Source: Xanthomonas sacchari (GTDB lineage Bacteria; Pseudomonadota; Gammaproteobacteria; Xanthomonadales; Xanthomonadaceae). From it: DNA of 64,000 bases. Made by a program: the position numbers and the translations under genes. This document shows positions 26,640 to 35,228 of the stretch, in pieces. The stretch's first letter is position 1. Each line of letters begins with the position of its first letter. Location: contig NZ_CP100647.1 of the NCBI RefSeq assembly GCF_024266585.1, positions 3,081,001 to 3,145,000 of the forward strand. The letters run 5' to 3'. The notes beneath the pieces were generated by a model, which was not told the origin of the DNA, did not search any database, and saw only the letters and a program-made list of their open reading frames with translations.

Positions 26640-28430
26640 TCAGTAAACGCGCGGCTTCGGCGGCACCACGTCCACGTCCTTGCTGAGCGTGTACATGTGC
26701 ACCGGGCGATAGTCGAAACTGCACTGGCCCTTGTCGTCGACGGTGACCAGCGTGTGCTTCTGCCAGTTCTCGTCGTCGCGGTCGGGGAAATCCTCGTGGG
26801 CGTGGGCGCCGCGGCTTTCCTTGCGCTGCTCGGCCGAGTTGATCGTCGCCACCGCGTTGAGCAGCAGGTTGTTCAGCTCGTAGGTCTCGATCAGGTCGGA
26901 ATTCCACACCAGCGAGCGGTCGGACACCTTCACGTCCTCGAAGCTGGCGAAGATCTCCGCCATCTTGTCCACACCTTCCTTCAGCGTCTTGCTGGTGCGG
27001 AACACCGCCGCGTCGGACTGCATGGTGCGCTGCATCTTGTCGCGGATCACCGAGGTCGGGGTGCTGCCGTTGGCGTTGCGCAGCTTGTCCAGCAAGCCCA
27101 GCGCCTTGTCGCAGGCGTCGCCCGGCAGGCCCTTGTGCGGGGCGCCGGTCTTGATCGTCTCGGCGCAGCGGTTGGCCACCGCGCGGCCGAACACCACCAG
27201 GTCGAGCAGCGAGTTGGAGCCCAGGCGGTTGGCGCCGTGCACCGACACGCAGGCGGCCTCGCCGATGGCGTACAGGCCCGGCACCACCGCATCGGGGTTG
27301 TCGCCGTCCTTGCGCACCACTTCGCCGTGGTAGTTGGTGGGGATGCCGCCCATGTTGTAGTGCACGGTCGGGATCACCGGGATCGGCTGCTTGTGCACGT
27401 CGACGCCGGCGAAGATGCGCGCACTCTCGGCGATGCCGGGCAGCTTCTCGTCGATCACGCCCGGGCCGAGGTGGGTCAGGTCGAGCAGGATGTGGTCCTT
27501 GTGCTCGCCGACGCCGCGGCCTTCGCGGATCTCGATGGTCATCGAACGCGACACCACGTCGCGCGAGGCCAGATCCTTGTAGTGCGGCGCATAGCGCTCC
27601 ATGAAGCGCTCGCCGCTGCTGTTGCGCAGGATGCCGCCTTCGCCGCGCACGCCCTCGGTGATCAGGCAGCCGGCGCCGTAGATGCCGGTCGGGTGGAACT
27701 GCACGAACTCCATGTCCTGCATCGGCAAGCCGGCGCGCATCACCAGGCCGCCGCCGTCGCCGGTGCAGGTGTGCGCCGAGGTGGCGCTGAAGTAGGCGCG
27801 GCCGTAGCCGCCGGTGGCCAGCACCACGCCGTGGGCGCGGAACAGGTGCAGCGAGCCTTCGGCCATGTCCAGGGCGAGCACGCCGCGGCACACGCCTTCC
27901 TCGTCGAAGATCAGGTCGAGCGCGAAATACTCGATCATGAAGCGCGCGTTGTGCGCCAGCGACTGCTGGTACAGCGTGTGCAGCATGGCGTGGCCGGTAC
28001 GGTCGGCGGCGGCGCAGGTGCGCTGCGCGGACGGGCCTTCGCCATACTTGGTGGTCATGCCGCCGAACGGACGCTGGTAGATCTTGCCGTCCTCGGTACG
28101 GCTGAACGGCACGCCGTAGTGCTCCAGCTCGATGATCGCCGGGATCGCCTCGCGGCACATGTACTCGATGGCGTCCTGGTCGCCCAGCCAGTCCGAGCCC
28201 TTGATGGTGTCGTAGAAGTGGTAGCGCCAGTCGTCCTCGCCCATGTTGCCGAGCGCGGCGGAAATGCCGCCCTGCGCGGCCACGGTGTGCGAACGGGTCG
28301 GGAAGACCTTGGTCAGGCAGACCGTCTGCAGGCCCTTCTGGGCCAGGCCGAAGGTCGCCCGCAGGCCGGCGCCGCCAGCGCCGATGACGACCATGTCGTA
28401 CTTGTGTTCAGTGATCTTGTAAGCGGACAT
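26640..28430 (-). CDS. sdhA: succinate dehydrogenase flavoprotein subunit
   Basis: 596 residues. The FAD-binding GAGGAGLRA is near 17-25, the flavinylation His lies in [11 protein letters not shown], and catalytic motifs [11 protein letters not shown] and the [14 protein letters not shown] segment are present. It oxidises succinate to fumarate in the TCA cycle. Usual length is 588-600. ATG 28430 matches the family N-terminus. Confidence 0.97.
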   Translation of the reverse strand: MSAYKITEHKYDMVVIGAGGAGLRATFGLAQKGLQTVCLTKVFPTRSHTVAAQGGISAALGNMGEDDWRYHFYDTIKGSDWLGDQDAIEYMCREAIPAIIELEHYGVPFSRTEDGKIYQRPFGGMTTKYGEGPSAQRTCAAADRTGHAMLHTLYQQSLAHNARFMIEYFALDLIFDEEGVCRGVLALDMAEGSLHLFRAHGVVLATGGYGRAYFSATSAHTCTGDGGGLVMRAGLPMQDMEFVQFHPTGIYGAGCLITEGVRGEGGILRNSSGERFMERYAPHYKDLASRDVVSRSMTIEIREGRGVGEHKDHILLDLTHLGPGVIDEKLPGIAESARIFAGVDVHKQPIPVIPTVHYNMGGIPTNYHGEVVRKDGDNPDAVVPGLYAIGEAACVSVHGANRLGSNSLLDLVVFGRAVANRCAETIKTGAPHKGLPGDACDKALGLLDKLRNANGSTPTSVIRDKMQRTMQSDAAVFRTSKTLKEGVDKMAEIFASFEDVKVSDRSLVWNSDLIETYELNNLLLNAVATINSAEQRKESRGAHAHEDFPDRDDENWQKHTLVTVDDKGQCSFDYRPVHMYTLSKDVDVVPPKPRVY

Positions 28431-28459
28431 CGAATCTGAATTCCTGTTCCGGGCGCCGA

Positions 28460-28846
28460 TCAGGCGCTGCCCAGCGCGATGCGGGCGACCGCGAATACAC
28501 CGACGATCGCGCCGAGCACGGCGACGAACTTCACCGTGGTCTGCAGCGCCAGGGCCAGCAGCGAGTTGTGCACGTAATCTTCGAGAATGACCTGCAGGCC
28601 GATCTGCGCATGCCAGAACATCGCGATCAGGAAGCCGACCAGCAACACCGCGTTCCACGGTTTGGCCACGGCCTCGGTGGCGGTGACATAGTCGGCGCCG
28701 AGCAGGCTCAGCACGAACACCAGGAACCACACGGTCAGGCCGACCAGCGCAGTGGCGGTGAGCCGCTGCAGCACGAAATGCTCGGTACCGGTCTTGGCCG
28801 CGCCCAGGCCGCGGACGTTCTTCAGGGGGGTGCGGTAGCGGCTCAT
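28460..28846 (-). CDS. sdhD: succinate dehydrogenase membrane anchor SdhD
   Basis: 128 residues, three transmembrane helices. The segment [18 protein letters not shown] holds the His and Tyr expected around haem b and the quinone site. ATG overlaps the sdhC stop (ATGA). Confidence 0.92.
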   Translation of the reverse strand: MSRYRTPLKNVRGLGAAKTGTEHFVLQRLTATALVGLTVWFLVFVLSLLGADYVTATEAVAKPWNAVLLVGFLIAMFWHAQIGLQVILEDYVHNSLLALALQTTVKFVAVLGAIVGVFAVARIALGSA

Positions 28847-29235
28847 GCGGAAGCTCCGTTGAGGACGTAGGCCCAGATCAGCGCCACGATCACCAGGCTG
28901 CCGATCACCGACATCCAGCTGCTGCGCACGAACGCGGGAATGCTGAAGCCATGACCGAAGTCCTGCACGATGTGGCGCAGGCCATTGCACAGGTGGTAGG
29001 CGAAGGCCCAGCTCCAGGCGAACAGGAACACCTGTCCGTACCAGGCGCCGGCCATGCCGCGGAAGCAGTTCCAGGAGGCCGGGCCGAGCATCAGCACCAA
29101 CAGCGCGGCGGCGATGATCAGCGCGCCGACCGACAGCACGATGCCGGTGGCACGGTGCAGGATGGACGTGGCCATCTGGATCTGCCAGCGATAGACCTGC
29201 AGATGAGGGGAAAGAGGACGTTCACGGGTCGCCAT
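28843..29235 (-). CDS. sdhC: succinate dehydrogenase cytochrome b556 subunit SdhC
   Basis: 130 residues. The N-terminal [13 protein letters not shown] and [12 protein letters not shown] motifs and [15 protein letters not shown], which carries the haem-ligand His, are standard. Three helices. ATG 29235; the longer frame adds a basic tail without support. Confidence 0.94.
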   Translation of the reverse strand: MATRERPLSPHLQVYRWQIQMATSILHRATGIVLSVGALIIAAALLVLMLGPASWNCFRGMAGAWYGQVFLFAWSWAFAYHLCNGLRHIVQDFGHGFSIPAFVRSSWMSVIGSLVIVALIWAYVLNGASA

Positions 29236-29295
29236 GCGCTTGGCTCGTTGTCTCGGCTGGGCGGCGTGCTTAAGGCCGCGTTGGCTCAAAGCTGC

Positions 29296-29484
29296 TCAAA
29301 AATCGATGCAGCGTCCGTTTTTCTCCCAGTCGCCGTAGCGCGTCGGCTCGAGGCCGCCGCGTCCGCCGATCTCCCGCGGCGCAGGCTCGGCCTGCGGAGG
29401 AGTGTCCTCGGCGGGCCGCTGCGTTTCGGGATCGGACTCGGGTGTGGGGGTTGGTTGGCCTATCATGCGGGTCTCACAACGCAT
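29296..29484 (-). CDS. SDHAF4-like (DUF1674) complex II assembly factor
   Basis: 62 residues. The C-terminus REIGGRGGLEPTRYGDWEKN plus GRCIDF is the diagnostic DUF1674/SDHAF4 block; eukaryotic SDHAF4 protects flavinylated SDHA before it joins SDHB. The N-terminal half is Pro/Glu-rich and probably disordered. I chose ATG 29484 because GGGGAGG lies 10 nt upstream; ATG 29466 lacks a site. It is 60 nt ahead of sdhC, so first in the sdh operon, and diverges from ygfZ with only 21 nt between starts. Confidence 0.85.
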   Translation of the reverse strand: MRCETRMIGQPTPTPESDPETQRPAEDTPPQAEPAPREIGGRGGLEPTRYGDWEKNGRCIDF

Positions 29485-29505
29485 CGATTTTAGTCCTCCC
29501 CTCTC

Positions 29506-30372
29506 GTGCCTGACAACCTGAATCTCGATCGCGGCGGTTTTTCCGCCTTGCCTCACCTGCAATACGTGGCCCTGCGCGGTCCGGATGCGGTGGCCTTCGC
29601 CCATGCGCAGTTCGCCAACGACGTCCAGGCGCTGGCGGTCGGCCGCTGGCAATGGAACGCCTGGCTCACCGCCAAGGGCCGGGTGATCGCGGTGTTCGCG
29701 CTGCTGCGCCAGGCCGACGACGCCCTGCTGATGCTGCTGTCCGATGGCGGCGCCGAGGACCTGGCGGCGGCGCTGGGCCGCTTCTTGTTCCGGCGCAAGC
29801 TGCGCATCACCGTCGAGGACACGCTGCATGCGTTCGGCGGCCTGAGCCTACCGGAGCAGGCCCGGGGCGCGGCGTGGGCGCGCGATGAGGCCGGCGTGAT
29901 CGAACTGGACATGGGCGGCGCCGGCCTGCCGCGCACGCTGCGCCTGGTGCCGGCGGCGGATGCGCCGGCGGCCGAGCCGGCGCTGGCGGCGGCCTGGCGC
30001 GCGGCCGACCTGCGCCTGGGCCTGGCCCGGCTCGCGCCGAGCCAGCGCGAACAGTGGACGCCGCAGCAACTGGGCCTGGACCGGCTGCACGCCTTCAGCG
30101 TCAAGAAAGGCTGCTACCCCGGCCAGGAAATCGTCGCCCGCACCCATTTCCTGGGCAAGGCCAAGCGCGCGGTGCAGTTGCTGGAGGTGGAAGCCGAGGT
30201 CTCTGCCGACGCAGCGGTGCTGCGCGACGGCCAGCCGTTCGGCAGCGTGGTCAGCGTCGCCGGCGCCCTGGCGCTGGCGGTGCTGCCGCTGGAGGACGCG
30301 CCACCGGCCGGGCTGGAAGTCGACGGCCACCCCGCACGTTGGCAACCCCTGACCGAAGGCCTGGCGCGCTGA
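29506..30372 (+). CDS. ygfZ: tRNA-modifying/Fe-S folate-binding protein YgfZ
   Basis: 288 residues with the signature KGCYPGQEIVARTHFLGK near 200-217 and a GcvT-like folate-binding fold. YgfZ helps assemble or repair certain [4Fe-4S] enzymes using folate. The start is GTG 29506, giving the normal N-terminus, without a clear ribosome-binding site. In E. coli too ygfZ diverges from sdhE-ygfX. Co-location with sdhB fits an Fe-S repair role. Confidence 0.93.
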   Translation: MPDNLNLDRGGFSALPHLQYVALRGPDAVAFAHAQFANDVQALAVGRWQWNAWLTAKGRVIAVFALLRQADDALLMLLSDGGAEDLAAALGRFLFRRKLRITVEDTLHAFGGLSLPEQARGAAWARDEAGVIELDMGGAGLPRTLRLVPAADAPAAEPALAAAWRAADLRLGLARLAPSQREQWTPQQLGLDRLHAFSVKKGCYPGQEIVARTHFLGKAKRAVQLLEVEAEVSADAAVLRDGQPFGSVVSVAGALALAVLPLEDAPPAGLEVDGHPARWQPLTEGLAR

Positions 30373-30402
30373 GCGCGCCGGCGCTTCGCGCTGTTGCCTT
30401 TG

Positions 30403-31515
30403 CTATTCCCGATTCCCGATTCCCGAATCCCGCGCCTCCAGGCGCACCCCACTCTCGGCATCGAAGAAGTGCAGCGCGTCGCCGCGCACCGCCACCCGCA
30501 GGCGCTCGCCCAGGCCCGGCAGCGCGCGCGGCGCCACCCGCATCACCAGCGGCTGCGCGCCATGGCTCAGATTGACGAAGATCTCGTTGCCGACCGGCTC
30601 GATCACCTCGATGGTGGCGTCGAAGCCGCCCTGCGCCGCGTCGCTGGGCTGCAGATGCTCCGGGCGCACGCCGATCGCCAGCTCCCGGCCCAGCCACTGC
30701 GGCGCGACCTGCGCGCCCGGCAGCGGCACCCGGCCGCCGTCGTCCAGTTGCAGCTGCAGGCCACCGTCCTCAACCAGCCGCCCGCGCAGCACGTTCATCG
30801 CCGGGCTGCCGAGGAAGCCGGCCACGAACAGGTTGGCCGGGCGGTCGTACAGCGCCATCGGCGTGTCGATCTGCTGGATCAGCCCGTCCTTGAGCACGAC
30901 GATGCGCTGGCCCAGGGTCATCGCCTCGACCTGGTCGTGGGTGACGTAGATCATGGTGGTGCCGAGCTTGCGGTGCAGTTGCGCGATCTCGGTACGCACC
31001 GAATGGCGCAGCTTGGCGTCCAGGTTGGACAGCGGCTCGTCGAGCAGGAACACCGCCGGCTCGCGTACCAGCGCGCGGCCCAGCGCCACGCGCTGGCGCT
31101 GGCCGCCGGACATGGCGCGCGGCAGCTTGTCCAGCATCGGGGTCAGGCCCAGGGTGTCGGCGGCGGCGGCCACGCGCTGGGCGATGACCTGCTTGCTCTC
31201 GCCGCGCAGCTTGAGCCCGAACGCCAGGTTCTCGGCCACGGTCATGTGCGGGTACAGCGCATAGCTCTGGAACACCATGGCGATGTCGCGGTCCTTCGGC
31301 GCCACCTCGTTGACCACGCGCTCGCCGATGCGCAGCTCGCCGCCGCTGATCTCCTCCAGGCCGGCGATCATCCGCAGCAGCGTGGACTTGCCGCAGCCCG
31401 ACGGCCCGACCAGCACCATCAGTTCGCCGTCGGCCACTTCGAAGCTGGCCCCGTGCACGGCGACCTGGCCGTTGTCGTAGACCTTGCGGATGTTGTCCAG
31501 TTGTACTTTCGCCAT
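30403..31515 (-). CDS. ugpC: sugar ABC transporter ATP-binding protein (MalK/UgpC family)
   Basis: 370 residues with Walker A GPSGCGKST, signature MSGGQRQR, Walker B VFLLDEPLSNLD and a C-terminal TOBE/regulatory domain (about 235-360). UgpC is a family name here; the sugar is not known. No permease or binding-protein gene adjoins it, but an ABC operon at 44019-47037 has no ATPase of its own and both have the same LacI-type operator upstream. The C-terminal seven residues come from an intergenic repeat. Divergent from zwf. Confidence 0.9.
   Translation of the reverse strand: MAKVQLDNIRKVYDNGQVAVHGASFEVADGELMVLVGPSGCGKSTLLRMIAGLEEISGGELRIGERVVNEVAPKDRDIAMVFQSYALYPHMTVAENLAFGLKLRGESKQVIAQRVAAAADTLGLTPMLDKLPRAMSGGQRQRVALGRALVREPAVFLLDEPLSNLDAKLRHSVRTEIAQLHRKLGTTMIYVTHDQVEAMTLGQRIVVLKDGLIQQIDTPMALYDRPANLFVAGFLGSPAMNVLRGRLVEDGGLQLQLDDGGRVPLPGAQVAPQWLGRELAIGVRPEHLQPSDAAQGGFDATIEVIEPVGNEIFVNLSHGAQPLVMRVAPRALPGLGERLRVAVRGDALHFFDAESGVRLEARDSGIGNRE
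30404..30432. repeat. ATTCCCG heptamer repeat at ygfZ/ugpC junction
   Basis: Four ATTCCCG-type units. The ugpC-type gene runs through them, so its last residues (SGIGNRE) are repeat-encoded. Confidence 0.85.
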
Positions 31516-31913
31516 GTATCCGGTTTCCGGCAGGAGGAACGGGCTGCCGCCGGTCCCTCCCGAAGGCAGTGCATACGAATTCGCGTCGCATCGTGGCTGC
31601 GCACAGGCAACAATGCAGCGCGATGCGGTATTCTGCCATGTAACCGTTTTCACGGGGCAACATCGAGCCTGGGAGGGCACGCAATGCGATCCGCCAGCCG
31701 CCGATCCGGCGCGCCGTCGTCATCCGGCCTGCAGTACGAGGCATCGGAGAGGTATGCTCAGAGGTCTGGCAGTCGTATTCATCTCCTGGATCGTGCGTTC
31801 CCGCCTGGCGGCCATCCCGCCTCATGCCCTCGCCCGAACCGGCCGGATACAGGCCGTTCCCGCCGTACGCTTTCCCACGCCACGTCCCTACTAGCCCCCA
31901 GGTGATCGACGAC
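31516..31913. other. divergent control region between ugpC and zwf
   Basis: About 400 nt without a credible gene, holding the LacI-type operator at 31639. Promoters for both the ATPase gene and the Entner-Doudoroff operon should lie here. Confidence 0.6.
31639..31653. promoter_or_regulatory. LacI-family operator, site 1
   Basis: TGTAACCGTTTTCAC, an imperfect palindrome with central CG. It matches sites at 48667-48681 and 52886-52900 at 13 of 15 positions in each case. It lies 124 nt before ugpC and 260 nt before zwf. Confidence 0.65.
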
Positions 31914-33377
31914 ATGTCACCCGAAACCGAAACCCGGTCGATGCACGATACTTTCCTGCTGTTCGGCGCCACCGGCGATCTGGCCCAGCGCTATCTGTTC
32001 CCCTCGCTGCTGCGCATGCTCGACGACGGCTTCCTGCCGGAAGACTTCCGCATCCGCGCGCTGGCGCTGTCGCCGCACGACACCGCCAAGTTCCACGAGA
32101 TCCTCAAGCCGCGCCTGCAGGCGGCGATGCCGCAGATCGGCGAATCGATCGTGCAGGCGCTGCTGGCGCGCATCGACTACCGCTCGGTGGACCTGCGCGA
32201 TCCCGAATCGGTGGCCGCGGCCGTGCGCGACCTGACCACGCGCCGCTGCGTAAGCTACCTGGCGATCCCGCCGGGGCTGTACATCAGCACCTGCCAGGGC
32301 CTAGCCCTGGGCGGGGCGCTGGCCGCGCCGCACCGGCTGATGCTGGAGAAGCCGATCGGCCACGATTCGGAGAGCGCCCGCGAGATCGTGCAGGCGATCG
32401 GCGCGCTGATCGACGAGGACCGCGTGTTCCGCCTGGACCACTACCTGGGCAAGGCCGCGGTGCAGAACCTGATCGCGCTGCGCTTCGGCAACACGCTGCT
32501 GGAAGCGGTGTGGAACCGCACCTACATCGAGTCGGTGGACATCCTGGTCGCCGAGAGCGAGGGCGTGGACGGCCGCGATGCCTACTACGCGCGCTCCGGC
32601 GCGCTGCGCGACATGGTGCAGAGCCATATCCTGCAGTTGCTGTGCCTGGTGGCGATGGAGCCGCCGGCGTCGCTGGAAGCCGACCGCATCCGCGACGAGA
32701 AGGTCAAGGTGCTGCGCGCGCTGCGTCCGCTGAGCGCAGAGCATGCCGCCCGCGACAGCGTGCGCGGGCGCTACACCGCCGGCACCGTCAACGGCCAGCC
32801 GGCGCAGGCCTACCAGCCGCCGGAAGGCAGCGACGTGGAGACCTTCGCCGCGGTCACCGCCTACATCGACAACTGGCGCTGGGCCGGCGTGCCGTTCCGG
32901 CTGTGTACCGGCAAGCGCCTGGCCGAGCGCTCCACCCGCGTGGTGGTCACGCTCAAGCCGGTCACCCACTGGCTGTTCGAGCGCCCGACCGCTCAGCAGG
33001 CCGCGCCGAACCGGCTGACCTTCCAGCTGCAGCCGCAGGAGAACATCGAACTGGGGCTGATGAGCAGCCTGGCCGGCCCGGAATGGGGCGCGCTGGAACT
33101 GCAGCCGCTGGAACTGGAACTGTCGGTGCCCACCGGCCTGCACCGGCGCATCGCCTACGAGCGGCTGATGCTCGACGCGCTCAACGGCAACCACGCGCTG
33201 TTCGTGCGCGACGACGAGGTGCGCGCGGCCTGGGCCTGGATCGACAGCGTCAGCGCCGCCTGGGCGCAGGCGCAGTTGCCGTTGCTGCCCTACCCGGCCG
33301 GCAGTTGGGGGCCGCAGGAAGCGCAGGCCTACGTGTCCTGCGATCACGCCGGCGCCGCGCCGCGGGTCGCCCCGTGA
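31914..33377 (+). CDS. zwf: glucose-6-phosphate 1-dehydrogenase
   Basis: 487 residues. The N-terminal dinucleotide fold is FGATGDLAQRYLFPSL, and the active-site block RLDHYLGK is near residue 170. It converts glucose-6-phosphate to 6-phosphogluconolactone, first step of the Entner-Doudoroff route. ATG 31914 has AGGTGA upstream; MHDTFLLFG at 31941 is an alternative. First gene of zwf-glk-pgl-edd-eda; its stop overlaps the glk GTG. Confidence 0.96.
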   Translation: MSPETETRSMHDTFLLFGATGDLAQRYLFPSLLRMLDDGFLPEDFRIRALALSPHDTAKFHEILKPRLQAAMPQIGESIVQALLARIDYRSVDLRDPESVAAAVRDLTTRRCVSYLAIPPGLYISTCQGLALGGALAAPHRLMLEKPIGHDSESAREIVQAIGALIDEDRVFRLDHYLGKAAVQNLIALRFGNTLLEAVWNRTYIESVDILVAESEGVDGRDAYYARSGALRDMVQSHILQLLCLVAMEPPASLEADRIRDEKVKVLRALRPLSAEHAARDSVRGRYTAGTVNGQPAQAYQPPEGSDVETFAAVTAYIDNWRWAGVPFRLCTGKRLAERSTRVVVTLKPVTHWLFERPTAQQAAPNRLTFQLQPQENIELGLMSSLAGPEWGALELQPLELELSVPTGLHRRIAYERLMLDALNGNHALFVRDDEVRAAWAWIDSVSAAWAQAQLPLLPYPAGSWGPQEAQAYVSCDHAGAAPRVAP

Positions 33378-34381
33378 GCGCGCCGCAACGCCCGGTGCTG
33401 GTCGCCGACATCGGCGGCACCAATGCCCGCTTCGCCCTGGCCGACCTCGACGCCTCGGTGCCGCTGCTCGACGACAGCACCCAGACCTACGCGGTGGTGG
33501 AGTTCCCCTCGCTGGGCGACGCCGCCCGCCATTATCTGGAGCAGACCGGGGTGGACGCGCGCAGCGGCACCTTCGCGGTCGCCGGCCGCGTCGACGGCGA
33601 CGAGGCGCGCATCACCAACCATCCCTGGGTGATCTCGCGGGCGCGCACCCGCGCCATGCTCGGCTTCGACGAACTGCACCTGATCAACGACTTCGCCGCG
33701 CAGGCGATGGCGATCAGCCTGCTGCGGCCGCAGGACGTGGTCCAGGTCGGCGGCGCCAGCTGGACGCCGTCGGCGATCGAGGTGCCGCGCAACTACGGCG
33801 TGATCGGTCCCGGCACCGGCCTGGGCGTGGGCGGCCTGCTGGTGCGCGGCGGGCGCTGCTTTCCGCTGGAGACCGAGGGCGGCCATGTCAGCTTCCCGCC
33901 GGGCACGCCGGAGGAGATCCGCATCCTGGAACTGCTGTCGCAGCAATTCGGCCGCGTCTCCAACGAGCGCCTGATCTGCGGCCCCGGCCTGGTCAACATC
34001 CACCGCGCGCTCAGCGAGATGGCCGGCGACGATCCGGGCCCGCTGCAGCCGGAGGACATCACCGCGCGCGCCGCGCACGGCGACTACCGGGCGATGCGCA
34101 CGGTGGACGTGTTCTGCGCCGTGTTCGGCGCCATCGCCGGCGACCTGGTGCTGATGCAGGGCGCCTGGGACGGCGTGTTCCTGACCGGCGGGCTGGTGCC
34201 GAAGATGCTCGACGCGATTCAGCATTCCGGGTTCCGCCAGCGCTTCGAGCACAAGGGCCGGTTTTCGTCGATCATGGCGCGGGTGCCGTCGCTGGCGGTG
34301 ACCCACCCCCGTCCCGGCCTGCTCGGCGCCGCCGCCTACGCGGTGGACGCCGCGCGGCAATCCCCAGGAGCCATTGCATGA
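33374..34381 (+). CDS. glk: glucokinase
   Basis: 335 residues of the bacterial hexokinase-type glucokinase family. N-terminal phosphate motif VLVADIGGTNARFAL, catalytic INDFAAQA, and GVIGPGTGLGVGGL. It phosphorylates glucose with ATP. The GTG start overlaps the zwf TGA (GTGA), so the two are coupled; its own stop overlaps pgl (ATGA). Confidence 0.95.
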   Translation: MSAPQRPVLVADIGGTNARFALADLDASVPLLDDSTQTYAVVEFPSLGDAARHYLEQTGVDARSGTFAVAGRVDGDEARITNHPWVISRARTRAMLGFDELHLINDFAAQAMAISLLRPQDVVQVGGASWTPSAIEVPRNYGVIGPGTGLGVGGLLVRGGRCFPLETEGGHVSFPPGTPEEIRILELLSQQFGRVSNERLICGPGLVNIHRALSEMAGDDPGPLQPEDITARAAHGDYRAMRTVDVFCAVFGAIAGDLVLMQGAWDGVFLTGGLVPKMLDAIQHSGFRQRFEHKGRFSSIMARVPSLAVTHPRPGLLGAAAYAVDAARQSPGAIA

Positions 34382-35097
34382 GCCCCACGCTGTCCGACCG
34401 CATCACGCTGATCCGCTACGACGATCCGGACGAATGGATCGACGCGGCGGCGGCCGAGATCGGCACCGCGCTGCGCGAGGAGATCCAGCGGCGCGGCGGC
34501 GCGCGCCTGCTGCTGTCCGGCGGCACCACCCCGGCGCCGGTGTACCAGGCGCTGGCCGAGCTGCCGCTGGACTGGTCGAAGCTGGAAGTCGGCCTGGTCG
34601 ACGAGCGCTGGCTGTCGCCGCAGGACAGCGACAGCAACGCCTACCTGGTCCGGCACAGCCTGCTGGACCGCGCCGAGGAAGCGCGCTTCGAACCGCTGGT
34701 GCGGGTCGGCAAGCCGCTGCAGGATTGCGTGCACGCCGCCAACCTGCACGCGCAGCACGCCCCCGCCGCCTGCATGGCGGTGCTGGGCATGGGCGGCGAC
34801 GGCCACACCGCCTCGCTGTTCCCGGGCGCCACCGACCTGAACAAGGCCCTGGCCAACCCGCTGCCCTACGCCGCGCTCGACGCCACCGGCTGCCCCGGCG
34901 CCAACACCTGGCCGCTGCGCATCACCCTGACTCCGGCCGGCCTGGCGCCGATCGGCCAGCGCATGCTGCTGCTGCGCGGCAAGCAGAAGCTGGAGGTGCT
35001 GGAACGCGCCCTGGCCGGCACCGATCCGCACGAATACCCGATCCGCGTGGCCTTCGATACGCCTGGCGCGCGCCTGCGCGTGCATTGGTGCGAGTGA
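34378..35097 (+). CDS. pgl: 6-phosphogluconolactonase
   Basis: 239 residues with LLLSGGTTPAPVYQAL, the VGLVDERWL motif and GMGGDGHTASLFPG, all standard for DevB-type lactonases. Hydrolyses 6-phosphogluconolactone to 6-phosphogluconate. ATG overlaps the glk stop. Confidence 0.95.
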   Translation: MSPTLSDRITLIRYDDPDEWIDAAAAEIGTALREEIQRRGGARLLLSGGTTPAPVYQALAELPLDWSKLEVGLVDERWLSPQDSDSNAYLVRHSLLDRAEEARFEPLVRVGKPLQDCVHAANLHAQHAPAACMAVLGMGGDGHTASLFPGATDLNKALANPLPYAALDATGCPGANTWPLRITLTPAGLAPIGQRMLLLRGKQKLEVLERALAGTDPHEYPIRVAFDTPGARLRVHWCE

Positions 35098-35100
35098 GGC

Positions 35101-35207
35101 CGGGAGTGGGGAGTCGGGAGTGGGGAATCGCAACGGCCGCGCGCTGACGCGTTCCCGCTCTTCCTATTCCCGCGCTTCCCATTCCCGATTCCCGATTTCC
35201 GATTCCC
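35101..35207. repeat. complete inverted heptamer-repeat element between pgl and edd
   Basis: Left arm GGGAGTGGGGAGTCGGGAGT-like units (35101-35130), GC-rich centre, right arm of ATTCCCG units (35164-35207). Same architecture as 26541-26633. Confidence 0.85.
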
Positions 35208-35228
35208 CCTTCATAGCCACTTCCGCCA

